64,000 bases of DNA from Lachnospiraceae bacterium (GCA_910576545.1 CAJTKM010000004.1:1-64000); one strand, 5' to 3'. Counted from the stretch's first letter, positions 32,583 to 42,070 are shown. Program-made: numbers and translations. Notes: a model not told the origin generated them from the sequence alone.

Positions 32583-33620
32583 TTATTCAAATGTATAGCC
32601 GAACGCTGCAAATACTTCATCTGTAACCTGCTCTCTGTAAGAATCATATACAGATGCAACTTTTTCTTTGAAAACGTTCATTTCATCTTCTGTCAAATCC
32701 GTAATAGTCATGCCGTTTTCTTCCATCAGCTTGAAGTTTGCAGCATCTGCTTCTCTGGAAGCCTGTACTTCTGCTGCCGCAGCCTTGTTTGCTGCATCCT
32801 GGAAGATAGCTTTGTCCTCATCGCTCAGGCTGTTCCAAAGCTTGTCGCTGCAGGAAAGAATCAGGCAGTCATAAGCATAGTTCCATCTTGTCAGGTAGGA
32901 CTGAACTTCGTAAATCTTAGAAGATACGATAGGGTCTGTCGGGTTTTCCTGACCGTCGATTGTTCCCTGCTGAAGCGCTGTAAATACTTCAGAGAAGGTC
33001 ATAACTGTCGGGTCTGCGCCCATCAGGCGGAATGTATCTACCCAGCTGGAAATTGCAGGAACACGGAATTTCAATCCAACCATATCTTCAGGTGTTTTGA
33101 TTTCTTTCTTGCTGTTTGTTACGGAACGGAAACCGTTTTCGCCCAGCCCCAGAACTTTAACACCCAGAGGGTCAATCAGGTCTTTAATCATCTGCCCACC
33201 GTCGCCGTTGAAGAGTTTCGCGTCAACATCGTCATTGTTGGAGAAAATCCACGGCATTGTGATTACATACAGCTTGGGTTCATAGTTCGTGTAGTTTGTG
33301 ATGGAACGGAGATCCAGGTCTACAGTACCGTCCAAAATCATCTGTGTGCCCTGGTCCATCGCACCACCGGCAAGCTGTTCATTTGCATAAATGGAAACTT
33401 TGTATCTGCCGTTTGTGCCTTCTTCGACCAGGCGTGCAAATTCTTCACATGCCACACGCCATACGCTTGTTTCGGATGTCGTATAGCTCATTTTCAACTC
33501 AATCGCTTTGCCGCTTTCATTGCCGCCTGTTGCATTGTTATCAGCTGCACCGCCACCGCAGCCAGTCATACCCATTGCCATTAGCGCACTCAAAATACCT
33601 GCTAACCATCTTTTCTTCAT
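32583..33620 (-). CDS. dctP: TRAP transporter solute-binding lipoprotein DctP
   Basis: This is a 345-residue extracellular binding protein. A signal peptide (KKRWLAGILSALMAMGM) ends in the lipobox TGC at residues 19-21, so it is a lipoprotein anchored to the membrane. The DctP fold is shown by KMSYTTSETSVWRVACEEFARLV, KVLGLGENGFRSVTNSKKEIKTPEDMVGLKFRVP (with the ligand-carboxylate arginine in FRVP), and FSEVFTALQQGTIDGQENP. The family arginine implies an organic acid ligand. The exact ligand is not predicted. Directly upstream is the operator/promoter region at 33720-33763. Confidence 0.93.
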   Translation of the reverse strand: MKKRWLAGILSALMAMGMTGCGGGAADNNATGGNESGKAIELKMSYTTSETSVWRVACEEFARLVEEGTNGRYKVSIYANEQLAGGAMDQGTQMILDGTVDLDLRSITNYTNYEPKLYVITMPWIFSNNDDVDAKLFNGDGGQMIKDLIDPLGVKVLGLGENGFRSVTNSKKEIKTPEDMVGLKFRVPAISSWVDTFRLMGADPTVMTFSEVFTALQQGTIDGQENPTDPIVSSKIYEVQSYLTRWNYAYDCLILSCSDKLWNSLSDEDKAIFQDAANKAAAAEVQASREADAANFKLMEENGMTITDLTEDEMNVFKEKVASVYDSYREQVTDEVFAAFGYTFE

Positions 33621-33947
33621 CTGTTACCCTCCTCATTATCTCGTGTCTGTCATTTTTCCCTTTTCCGCCATTTTTATTTGGCGTTCTTATCTTTTGTACT
33701 GCCCTTTTTGGCCGTTAGGGTACATATCACATTTGTACTACATAGATTACTTGTATTATATGTACCGTATAAAAAATAATTTGTGTCGTTATTAAGCTGG
33801 AACAATGCTGGAAACCTCCCATTCCCTGTTCCAAATACGAAATCACATCCACAAATCATTTCTCACAAAACCGGGTCTTTTAAGCGGGATATCCTTTTTG
33901 CCTTTAGAAAAGGGAAAATGGACATCTCTTTTCCATCCCTTCCAGGC
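33621..33947. promoter_or_regulatory. dctP promoter region with GntR-type operators
   Basis: This gap of 327 bp has no gene. It holds a palindrome GTACATAT-N3-ATTTGTAC at 33720-33738 and the motif ACTTGTA-N-TATATGT at 33749-33763, which overlaps a minus-strand -10 TATAAT at 33755-33760. The same motif occurs upstream of the regulator gene at 34830-34844. Repression by the GntR regulator next door is inferred. Confidence 0.5.
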
Positions 33948-34688
33948 TTATTCTTCATCCGGGACCCTCTCCACTGCCTTTTTTTCTGTTTCTGGCGAAA
34001 AATAAGCAACATGGTAATATGTGTTGTCATTATATAAATGTTCTCTGGCCTGTTTTGGTTTCTTCGTCTTGAGCAGTGAATAAAGCTGTTCATGTTCTTC
34101 CGCCAAAACGTTCAGCGGCTTTCTTGTCAGCCTGATGATTTCAGACATATAGTGAAAAAAAATGTCCTTGTTTGTGTTCATTGCGCTGTCCAGAAAGCTG
34201 TTTTTTGCTCCTTTAATAATCGTCATGTGAAAATCAAAGTCAAGCATCGCAAATGTTTTTTTGTCATTGCCTGCCGCTGCTTCTTTCATCTGCTCCACCA
34301 GCTCCCGCAGGTGTTCCTCCTCCTGCAGCGTAGCCTTTTTGACAAAAGCATCTATCGCCTTAAATTCGATTGCCTGACGAAATTCAAAGAAGTCCTTAAA
34401 TTCATCACTGCTGATATCTGATGTAATATCCACACCCGGCACATTCTGTTCATTCGGTGTTTTATGCACAAACGAGCCTACACCCTGCATCGTTACAATA
34501 ATGCCACGTCCCTGCAGATTTTGCAGCGCGGCACGCACGCTTGTCCGGCTTACGCCAAACATTTTGCAAAGTTGGCTTTCCGATGGAAGTTTTTCGCCTA
34601 CCTTCCATTCGTTCTCCGATATTTTCACCATAATCTCGTTATAAACCTCATCGCTGAGGGAAAGCCTGCCTCTGTTGTAATGATCCAT
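33948..34688 (-). CDS. GntR-family (FadR subfamily) transcriptional regulator
   Basis: This is a 246-residue regulator. Residues about 5-75 are a GntR winged helix (RLSLSDEVYNEIMVKISENEWKVGEKLPSESQLCKMFGVSRTSVRAALQNLQGRGIIV). The rest is an all-helical FCD ligand domain with the metal/ligand histidine motif LDFDFHMTIIKGAKN. FadR-type members usually bind an organic acid that is the substrate or an intermediate of the pathway they control. It is divided from dctP by 327 bp in the same direction and begins the catabolic locus. It has its own promoter at 34732-34760. Confidence 0.9.
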   Translation of the reverse strand: MDHYNRGRLSLSDEVYNEIMVKISENEWKVGEKLPSESQLCKMFGVSRTSVRAALQNLQGRGIIVTMQGVGSFVHKTPNEQNVPGVDITSDISSDEFKDFFEFRQAIEFKAIDAFVKKATLQEEEHLRELVEQMKEAAAGNDKKTFAMLDFDFHMTIIKGAKNSFLDSAMNTNKDIFFHYMSEIIRLTRKPLNVLAEEHEQLYSLLKTKKPKQAREHLYNDNTYYHVAYFSPETEKKAVERVPDEE

Positions 34689-34731
34689 AATATTCTGTTC
34701 GCCCCTATTCTAAACAACTTTCTTTATAAAA

Positions 34732-34760
34732 AATATACATGAAAGCAATCTTTTTGTAAA
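34732..34760 (-). promoter_or_regulatory. Sigma-A promoter of the GntR regulator gene
   Basis: On the minus strand TTTACA (34755-34760), 17-bp spacer, TATATT (34732-34737). The leader to the ATG is about 38 nt. Confidence 0.65.
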
Positions 34761-34829
34761 GACCGTTTGCCAGTTTTAATTTTAGAACAAAAGCTGTCAA
34801 TGCATCATTCGCAAAGCCATTCAGATATT

Positions 34830-34844
34830 ACTTGTAATATATGT
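34830..34844. promoter_or_regulatory. Candidate GntR operator upstream of its own gene
   Basis: ACTTGTAATATATGT is identical, except for its central base, to the site in the dctP promoter at 33749-33763. It forms an imperfect 7-1-7 inverted repeat. Confidence 0.45.
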
Positions 34845-35028
34845 TATCACCCATTTTCTTTTTTTACAATGCCACTATTGAATAAAACTCCATACTTATT
34901 TTTATGAAAAAAGACGATTTCTTTGTTATTTTCATAACATATCGTGGATTTCAACGATTTTATTTGCTCTCGCTAAATTTTTTTAATGGAAAACAAACAA
35001 TGAAAACGACATTTCTTCATTTTTCTGC

Positions 35029-35090
35029 GAAAAAAAATGGGGGGATTTATGGGAGCTACCATAAGAAGATTATCTCCCTATGGTAAACCG
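35029..35090 (-). terminator. Possible terminator after purL
   Basis: TACCATA at 35057-35063 pairs with TATGGTA at 35079-35085, with a loop that could also pair GGGAG/CTCCC. A run of eight T (35036-35029 on the minus strand) follows about 20 nt later, so the case is weak. Confidence 0.35.
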
Positions 35091-35117
35091 CCTTTTTCCC
35101 GCCCATTTTTCTATTTG

Positions 35118-38100
35118 TTATTTATAATATTCTACAAGGGAATCGAACAGCTTCATATCGAAATTGCCTTCCACATTTTGGTACAGTCCCGCGCCAATTC
35201 TCTCCGCATGGCCCATTTTTCCCAGCACACGCCCATCAGGGGAAATAAGCCCCTCGATTGCATAAGCTGAACCATTCGGATTATACTGAATATCGTTTGT
35301 TGGCATACCCTGCATATCTACATACTGCGTCAGAATCTGGCCCTTTTTCGCCAGCTCCTTCACCAGTGTGTCGTTTGCCAAAATGCGCCCTTCTCCATGA
35401 GAAACCGGCACACTGAACACATCGCCAGCATTGACATTCAGCAGCCAGGGGGAGTTTTCCGTCGCCAGTCTTACCCTTACCAGCTTGGACTGGTGCCTGC
35501 CAATGGTATTATAAGTCAGCGTCGGACAGTTTTCATCCGTATCAATGATTTTGCCGTAAGGCACAAGCCCCAGCTTAATCAGAGCCTGGAAACCGTTGCA
35601 GATGCCGCAAATCAAGCCATCCCGTTCCTCCAAAAGCCGCGTTACGCCATCTTTGATTTCCGGGTTGCGGAAGAACGCCGTAATAAATTTGCCAGAACCG
35701 TCCGGCTCATCGCCGCCGGAGAAGCCGCCGGGAATAAATACCGCCTGCGCCTGCTCCATTTTCTTCGAGAACCGAACCACAGAATCCGCAATACCGCTTG
35801 CAGAAAGGTTATTGATTACGAAAATCTCCGCCTGCGCGCCAGCCCGTTCCACAGCCTTTGCGGAATCATATTCGCAGTTTGTCCCAGGGAATACAGGAAT
35901 CAGTACGCGCGGCTTTGCCACCGTCGCTTTTGCATGATATACCTCTGCCTTTTTGCTTGTAAATACAGGAATTTCCTTCTTTTCCGTCTGTATATTGCAA
36001 GGGTAAATTTCTTCCAGCTTGTTTTCATATGCCGCAAACAGTTCTTTCAGAGAAAGGCTTTCATTGCCGAAAGTAACCGCATCGCCGGCTGTCGTGCCCA
36101 GAAGTGTCCCAGCCGGAACATCTTCCGTCACTTCCAAAAGGAACGCGCCGTAAGCGTAACCGAACAAGTCGTCCAGAGAAACACCCTCCGCAAATGCAAA
36201 GCCGATGTCGTTGCCCATAGCCATTTTCATTACAGCCTCAGCAACGCCGCCATATGTCGGTGTATACGCTGCCGCAACTTTGCCCTGCCGCATCAGTCCG
36301 TTTACGACCTCAAAATTCTCCTTCAGGCTTTTCGCTGTCGGCAGTCCGTCTGCATCATATTGCGGCTTCAAAAGCACAACATTATGCCCTGCCGCCTTAA
36401 ATTCCGGGGAAATAATATTATGGATATTTTCCGTAGTCACCGCAAAGGAAACCAATGTCGGCGGCACGTCAATCTGTTCGAACGTCCCGCTCATGGAATC
36501 CTTTCCGCCGATTGCCGCAATTTCCAGCCCCTTCTGCGCCATAAAAGCACCCAGAAGCGCAGCCAGCGGTTTGCCCCAGCGTCTGCCGTCTTTCATGGGC
36601 TTCTCAAAATATTCCTGAAAGGAAAGATAAACCTCCTCAAACTTTGCGCCTGTCGCAATCAGCTTTGCAACCGATTCCACAACCGCCAGATATGCACTGT
36701 GGTACGGGCTTTTCTCCGCGATAAACGGATTATATCCCCATGCCATCAGGGAGCAGGTAGAAGTATCCTTTTTCTCCGCAGAAACCTTATTTACCATTGC
36801 CTGAATGGGTGTGCGCTGGTTTTTGCCGCCAAACGGCATCAGCACCGTACCCGCGCCAATAGTCGAGTCAAAACGCTCGGAAAGCCCGCGTTTGGAACAG
36901 ACGTTCAGGTCTTCCGCCAGTTCCAGATAGCCCTTTTTGAAATCCGTTGGAATTTCTTTTGAGAATGCCCGGGGTGCGTCAGGCGTAATATCAATGTGTT
37001 TCTCCGCGCCGTTGGAATCCAAAAATTGGCGGGCAATATTTACAATCTTTTTCCCGTTCCAGTTCATCACAAGGTATGGATGTTCCGTCACCCTTGCAAC
37101 GACCGTTGCCTCGAGGTTTTCGCTGTCCGCCAGTGCTCTGAAGCGTTCCACGTCGGCCGCCGCCACAACAACAGCCATTCTCTCCTGAGATTCGCTGATT
37201 GCCAATTCCGTACCGTCCAGCCCATCGTATTTCTTCGGGACAGCGTTCAGGTCAATTTCCAGACCGTCCGCCAGTTCGCCGATGGCAACGGAAACGCCGC
37301 CCGCGCCAAAGTCATTGCACCGCTTAATCAAACGGGAAGCCTCGGGGTTGCGGAACAGCCTTTGCAGCTTTCTCTCCTCCGGCGCATTGCCCTTCTGTAC
37401 CTCTGCGCCGCAGCTTTCCAGAGATTCCAGCGTATGCGATTTTGAGGAGCCAGTCGCGCCGCCGCAGCCATCGCGTCCTGTCCTGCCGCCCAGCAAAATC
37501 ACGATATCTCCGTCAATGGGGCATTCACGCCGCACGTTTTCCGCCGGAGCCGCACCGATAACAGCACCGATTTCCATACGTTTCGCTACATAGCCATCAT
37601 GGTAAAGCTCATCTACCTGTCCGGTTGCCAAGCCAATCTGGTTACCATAAGAACTGTACCCCGCCGCAGCCGTCGTCACAATTTTCCTCTGCGGCAGTTT
37701 GCCCCGCAATGTTTCAGAAACCGGCGTAAGCGGGTTGCCCGCACCCGTCACACGCATCGCGGCATACACATAGGAACGTCCGCTCAAAGGGTCACGGATT
37801 GCCCCGCCCACACAGGTTGCCGCGCCGCCGAACGGTTCGATTTCCGTCGGGTGGTTATGTGTTTCGTTCTTGAACAAAAGCAGCCATTTTTCTGTACCGC
37901 TTTCCGTTTCTACGTCAATTTTCACCGTGCAGGCATTGATTTCCTCAGATTCGTCCAGCTTTTCCAGCTTCCCCTGCTGTTTTAGCAGTTTCGCCGCAAT
38001 TGTGCCCATGTCCATCAGATTGATGGGCTTCGTCCGCCCGATTTCTTTCCGTACCGCAAGATATTCATTATATGCCTTTTGCAGCAGCTCGTCCTCAAAA

Positions 38101-38804
38101 CGAATGCTGTCAATCGTTGTCAGGAATGTCGTATGACGGCAATGGTCGGACCAGTAAGTATCAATCATTTTGATTTCCGTAATCGTCGGGTCGCGCTGTT
38201 CGCTCAGGAAGTAATTCTGACAGACCTTAATGTCGTCCAAATCCATCGCCAGCCCGTTTTCCGCAATAAACGCCTGCAAAGCCGTTTCGTCCAGACTGCG
38301 GAAACCGTCCAGCACAGCAACCTCCGTCGGGATTTCATATTTCACATCCAGCGTGTCATATGCCTCAAGAGAAGCCTCCCTTGCCTCAACGGGATTGATA
38401 ACATATTTCTTGATTTCCTCTACTTCTCGCTCCGTCAGTTTCCCATAAAGCAAATAAATCCTTGCTGTACGCACAAGCGGACGTTCCTGTTTTGAAATAA
38501 TCTGGATACACTCCGCCGCAGAATTTGCCCGTTGGTCGAACTGCCCCGGCAGATATTCCACCGCAAACACCTTCGCGCCGTCCGCAGGGATTTCCTCCCG
38601 CAAATCATCTAGCTGCGGCTCGGAAAATACAGCCTTTTTGCAGTATTCAAACAAATCCCTGTCAATCCGCTCCACATCGTAACGGTTCAGAAGCCGCAGC
38701 CCTTCCAGACCGCTGATTCCCAGCAGATTCACAATGTCCGCGCGCAGGGAATCCGCCTCAGCAGCAAGCCCTGCTTTTTTCTCTACATATATTCTGTAAA
38801 CCAT
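35118..38804 (-). CDS. purL: Phosphoribosylformylglycinamidine synthase, single chain
   Basis: This is a 1228-residue FGAM synthase that converts FGAR to FGAM with glutamine and ATP (step 4 of IMP synthesis). It joins the PurS-like N-terminus, two AIR-synthase-type ATPase halves (SDHCRHTTFLTTID, the FKNETHNHPTEIEPFGGAATCVGGAIRD block) and a C-terminal glutaminase (VFPGTNCEYDSAKAVERAGA, nucleophile in CGICNGFQALIKLG, SHGEGRI). The length and 'single-chain' form are those of Lachnospiraceae/Clostridia PurL. It is the last gene of the purine operon and starts 3 bp after purD. No PurQ gene is needed. Confidence 0.95.
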   Translation of the reverse strand: MVYRIYVEKKAGLAAEADSLRADIVNLLGISGLEGLRLLNRYDVERIDRDLFEYCKKAVFSEPQLDDLREEIPADGAKVFAVEYLPGQFDQRANSAAECIQIISKQERPLVRTARIYLLYGKLTEREVEEIKKYVINPVEAREASLEAYDTLDVKYEIPTEVAVLDGFRSLDETALQAFIAENGLAMDLDDIKVCQNYFLSEQRDPTITEIKMIDTYWSDHCRHTTFLTTIDSIRFEDELLQKAYNEYLAVRKEIGRTKPINLMDMGTIAAKLLKQQGKLEKLDESEEINACTVKIDVETESGTEKWLLLFKNETHNHPTEIEPFGGAATCVGGAIRDPLSGRSYVYAAMRVTGAGNPLTPVSETLRGKLPQRKIVTTAAAGYSSYGNQIGLATGQVDELYHDGYVAKRMEIGAVIGAAPAENVRRECPIDGDIVILLGGRTGRDGCGGATGSSKSHTLESLESCGAEVQKGNAPEERKLQRLFRNPEASRLIKRCNDFGAGGVSVAIGELADGLEIDLNAVPKKYDGLDGTELAISESQERMAVVVAAADVERFRALADSENLEATVVARVTEHPYLVMNWNGKKIVNIARQFLDSNGAEKHIDITPDAPRAFSKEIPTDFKKGYLELAEDLNVCSKRGLSERFDSTIGAGTVLMPFGGKNQRTPIQAMVNKVSAEKKDTSTCSLMAWGYNPFIAEKSPYHSAYLAVVESVAKLIATGAKFEEVYLSFQEYFEKPMKDGRRWGKPLAALLGAFMAQKGLEIAAIGGKDSMSGTFEQIDVPPTLVSFAVTTENIHNIISPEFKAAGHNVVLLKPQYDADGLPTAKSLKENFEVVNGLMRQGKVAAAYTPTYGGVAEAVMKMAMGNDIGFAFAEGVSLDDLFGYAYGAFLLEVTEDVPAGTLLGTTAGDAVTFGNESLSLKELFAAYENKLEEIYPCNIQTEKKEIPVFTSKKAEVYHAKATVAKPRVLIPVFPGTNCEYDSAKAVERAGAQAEIFVINNLSASGIADSVVRFSKKMEQAQAVFIPGGFSGGDEPDGSGKFITAFFRNPEIKDGVTRLLEERDGLICGICNGFQALIKLGLVPYGKIIDTDENCPTLTYNTIGRHQSKLVRVRLATENSPWLLNVNAGDVFSVPVSHGEGRILANDTLVKELAKKGQILTQYVDMQGMPTNDIQYNPNGSAYAIEGLISPDGRVLGKMGHAERIGAGLYQNVEGNFDMKLFDSLVEYYK

Positions 38805-38806
38805 GC

Positions 38807-40069
38807 TTATCCCTCCGCTGCAAGTGCCTTCTGCCCGATGTCCTTCCTGTAATATGCATTATCAAACTGTACGGTTTTTACCGTTGCATACGCTTTTTCA
38901 ATCGCCGCCGCCAGCGTATCCGCCGTTTCTGTTACGCCCAGCACGCGTCCGCCGTCTGTCAGCAGCTGCCCGCCCTTCGTTTTTGCTCCCGCAACAAAAA
39001 TCCGGCTGCTGTTTTCCGGCAGGCTAATCGGAAAGCCCTTTTCATAGCTCTTGGGATAGCCCTCCGAAGCCATGATGACACAGCATGCGGAACCCGTGCC
39101 GAATTTCACTTCTGCCTGTTCCAGCGTGCCAGCGGAAACATGGCGCATAATGGTCAGCAGGTCGCTTTCCAGCAAAGGCAGAACAACCTGTGTTTCCGGG
39201 TCACCGAAACGGCAGTTATATTCAATCACCTTCGGTCCGTTCGGCGTCAGCATCAGGCCAAAATACAGGCAGCCCTTGAATGTGCGCCCTTCTTTATTCA
39301 TTGCCGCCATTGTCGGCAGGAAAATCGTTTCCATGCATTCTTTTGCAACTTCCTCTGTATAATACGGATTCGGCGCAATCGTTCCCATGCCGCCGGTATT
39401 CAGACCTTTATCGCCGTCCAGCGCTCTCTTATGGTCCATAGAGGATACCATAGGCTTCATGGTTTTTCCGTCCGTAAACGCCAGCACAGAAACCTCAGGG
39501 CCTGTCAAAAATTCCTCAATCACAACATGGTCGCCGCTCGCTCCGAAAATCTTATCCTGCATCATGGAACGGACAGCATCTTTCGCCGCTTCTCTCGTCT
39601 CCGCAATCACAACACCCTTGCCCAACGCAAGGCCGTCCGCCTTTACAACAGTCGGAACAGGCGCAGTTTCCAGATAAGCCAGTGCTTTTTCCATATCGTC
39701 AAACACAGCGTATTCCGCCGTAGGAATATTATATTTTTTCATAAGGTCTTTTGAAAAAACCTTGCTCCCCTCAATGATCGCCGCTTTTTTATCCGGCCCA
39801 AAGCAGGGTACGCCGATTTCCTCCAGAGCGTCTACCATGCCCAGCACAAGAGGGTCGTCCGGCGCAACTACAGCAAAGTCAATGCCTTTTTCCTTTGCAA
39901 ATGCCACAGCGCCCGCAACATCTTTTGCCGCAATGTCCACGCATACCGCGTCAGCCGCAATGCCGCCGTTGCCCGGCAAAGCGTAAAGCTCTGTAACCTC
40001 CGGATTCTCCTTTATCTTTTTGACGATGGCATGTTCTCTGCCGCCGCCGCCAATAACCATTACTTTCAT
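38807..40069 (-). CDS. purD: Phosphoribosylamine--glycine ligase
   Basis: This is a 420-residue GAR synthetase, ATP-grasp family, catalysing step 2 of purine synthesis. It begins MKVMVIGGGGREHAI, has KADGLALGKGVVI (ATP-grasp lysine), VIEEFLTGPEVSVLAF, MGTIAPNPYYTEE and YNCRFGDPETQVVLP. The start at 40069 is the second of two adjacent ATG codons; the GGGGG site is better spaced for this one. An upstream in-frame extension of 26 residues overlaps purH and is rejected. Usual length is about 420 residues. Confidence 0.95.
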   Translation of the reverse strand: MKVMVIGGGGREHAIVKKIKENPEVTELYALPGNGGIAADAVCVDIAAKDVAGAVAFAKEKGIDFAVVAPDDPLVLGMVDALEEIGVPCFGPDKKAAIIEGSKVFSKDLMKKYNIPTAEYAVFDDMEKALAYLETAPVPTVVKADGLALGKGVVIAETREAAKDAVRSMMQDKIFGASGDHVVIEEFLTGPEVSVLAFTDGKTMKPMVSSMDHKRALDGDKGLNTGGMGTIAPNPYYTEEVAKECMETIFLPTMAAMNKEGRTFKGCLYFGLMLTPNGPKVIEYNCRFGDPETQVVLPLLESDLLTIMRHVSAGTLEQAEVKFGTGSACCVIMASEGYPKSYEKGFPISLPENSSRIFVAGAKTKGGQLLTDGGRVLGVTETADTLAAAIEKAYATVKTVQFDNAYYRKDIGQKALAAEG

Positions 40070-40082
40070 CATTCTCCCCCTT

Positions 40083-41267
40083 TCAGTGATGGAACAGGCG
40101 CATACCTGTAAACGCCATTGCCATGCCAAATCTGTCGCACGCCGCAATTACATTGTCGTCCCGAATAGAACCGCCCGGCTCTGCAATATAGGAAACGCCA
40201 CTTTTCGCCGCGCGCTCAATATTGTCGCCAAAGGGGAAAAACGCATCACTGCCCAGCGCAACACCTTTGATTCCGGCAAGGTAGGCTTTCTTTTCTTCCT
40301 TTGTCAGCGGTGTAGGCTTTTCTGTAAACAGTGTCTGCCATACGCCCTCTGCCAGTACGTCCTCATAATCATCGGAAATGTAAACGTCAATAGTATTGTC
40401 GCGGTCAGGACGTCCAATCTGCGGCAGGAACGGCAGGTTCAATACCTTTTCATGCTGACGCAGATGCCAGATATCCGCCTTGTTGCCTGCCAGCCTTGTG
40501 CAGTGAATTCTGGACTGCTGTCCCGCGCCGACGCCGATAGCCTGCCCGTCTTTCGCGAAGCATACGGAATTGGACTGCGTATATTTCAGCGTAATCAGCG
40601 CGATAATCAGGTCACGCTTTGCATCTTCCGGCAGTTCCTTGTTTTTTGTTACAACATTATCCAGCAGCGCGCGGTCAATCTTGAAATTGTTCCTTCCCTG
40701 CTCGAATGTTACGCCGTAAACCTGTTTTTTCTCCTGTTCCTCCGGCACATAGTTCGGGTCAATCTTTACAATATTATAGTTCCCATTCCGTTTGCTTTTC
40801 AGAATTTCAAGCGCAGCGTCAGTATATCCCGGCGCAATAATGCCATCAGAAACCTCACGCTTAATCAGCCTTGCCGTTGTTTCGTCGCAGATATCGCTCA
40901 GGGCAATCCAGTCTCCAAAAGAAGACATTCTGTCCGTCCCTCTTGCACGGGCATAGGCAAGTGCCAGCGGAGAATCGTCCAGTCCTTCGATGTCGTCCAC
41001 AAAGCAGGCTTTTTTCAGCGCGTCACTCATAGGCGCACCGACTGCCGCAGAAGTCGGGCTGACATGCTTAAAAGACGTAGCCGCAGGCATCCCCAGCGCG
41101 TCCTTGATTTCCTTCACCAGCTGCCAGCTGTTGAACGCGTCCAGAAAATTGATATAGCCGGGTCTACCGCATAAAATCTCAATCGGCAGTTCCGCGCCGT
41201 TTTCCATATAAATTTTTGCCGGCTTCTGATTTGGGTTGCAGCCGTATTTCAGTTCAAATTCTTTCAT
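40083..41267 (-). CDS. purH: AICAR transformylase (PurH transformylase domain only)
   Basis: This is a 394-residue stand-alone AICAR formyltransferase that makes FAICAR from AICAR and 10-formyl-THF. It lacks the N-terminal IMP-cyclohydrolase domain of bifunctional PurH; that step is taken by the neighbouring PurO gene. Motifs: LKYGCNPNQKPA at the N-terminus, FKHVSPTSAAVG (with the catalytic lysine-histidine), LKYTQSNSVCFAKDGQAIGVGAGQQSRIHC, SDAFFPFGDNIERAAKSGV and the C-terminal MAFTGMRLFHH. This split form is a feature of several Clostridia and archaea. The gene has a GGGGGA site before the ATG. Confidence 0.93.
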   Translation of the reverse strand: MKEFELKYGCNPNQKPAKIYMENGAELPIEILCGRPGYINFLDAFNSWQLVKEIKDALGMPAATSFKHVSPTSAAVGAPMSDALKKACFVDDIEGLDDSPLALAYARARGTDRMSSFGDWIALSDICDETTARLIKREVSDGIIAPGYTDAALEILKSKRNGNYNIVKIDPNYVPEEQEKKQVYGVTFEQGRNNFKIDRALLDNVVTKNKELPEDAKRDLIIALITLKYTQSNSVCFAKDGQAIGVGAGQQSRIHCTRLAGNKADIWHLRQHEKVLNLPFLPQIGRPDRDNTIDVYISDDYEDVLAEGVWQTLFTEKPTPLTKEEKKAYLAGIKGVALGSDAFFPFGDNIERAAKSGVSYIAEPGGSIRDDNVIAACDRFGMAMAFTGMRLFHH

Positions 41268-41352
41268 TCTTAAAATCCCCCTTTGCCATCAGGCTGTCAG
41301 ACTTTCCGTTCTCCTGTCAGTTCTCTTTCTCCATATCATTGCTGATATATCC

Positions 41353-42069
41353 TTACTGGTATTTGTTTATCATTCTGTTTTCCACCGTACCGGTTTTCAA
41401 ATCTGTATATCTCACATAAAGGGAAATCTTATTCTGTTCGTTCAGCCCTTCCCAAATTTCTTTTGTGAATGCATCAATGTCATTCGGGATTACCGCGCGT
41501 TCCGGTTCACCCTGAAAAGTCGGCAGAGGATTTCCGTCACAGGCATACGTGTGCAGAAAATGCCCCAGCCCCGCCAATGCGGGATAGGAAAACGTATATC
41601 TGCTGCATGCACTGCCTTCTGCGTCCGCGCTTTTCAGTATGCTCATTTTATAGGTAAAATCTTCGTCCGCAAATGTCAGCATACCGCTGATTCTGGGTGT
41701 GAAATTCGGCGCGTCCGGCTCAAATTCTCTTGTTTCCAAAGCTTCTTCAAAGGTTCTGCCCGCCTTCACGAAATCATATATTGTATCTGTCTGGTCGCCG
41801 TTTGTCACAATCAGCTTATTTTCCAGCTTCCGGACAGGCGCATAAATAATCAAAGACGGGTCCTCAACTTTAGACTCATTATAAGGGTAGATCATAATGT
41901 CATCGCCCTTTTCGCGGAACACACGGTTCCGGCTGTTTTCACTGCGCCCCATGATAAAATATGCCACAGCCGCCTTTGTACCGTCCGGCGTTTTGCCGAT
42001 GACAATGCCGCGCCCTACATACGGGTCTTTCACCAGCTCTTTCATGCTGTTGATTTTGTAAATATCCAT
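41353..42069 (-). CDS. purO: IMP cyclohydrolase, PurO type
   Basis: This is a 238-residue protein of the archaeal-type IMP cyclohydrolase family (PurO), which closes FAICAR to IMP. Typical blocks are VGRGIVIGKTPDGTKAAVAYFIMGRSENSRNRVF at the N-terminus, IIYAPVRKLENKLIVTNGDQTDTIYD, and FTPRISGMLTF. It lies between purN and the AICAR-transformylase gene, so the two together replace bifunctional PurH. PurO is common in archaea and less so in bacteria; in Clostridia it forms part of a split purine operon. It starts 1 bp after the purN stop. Confidence 0.88.
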   Translation of the reverse strand: MDIYKINSMKELVKDPYVGRGIVIGKTPDGTKAAVAYFIMGRSENSRNRVFREKGDDIMIYPYNESKVEDPSLIIYAPVRKLENKLIVTNGDQTDTIYDFVKAGRTFEEALETREFEPDAPNFTPRISGMLTFADEDFTYKMSILKSADAEGSACSRYTFSYPALAGLGHFLHTYACDGNPLPTFQGEPERAVIPNDIDAFTKEIWEGLNEQNKISLYVRYTDLKTGTVENRMINKYQ

Positions 42070-42070
42070 A

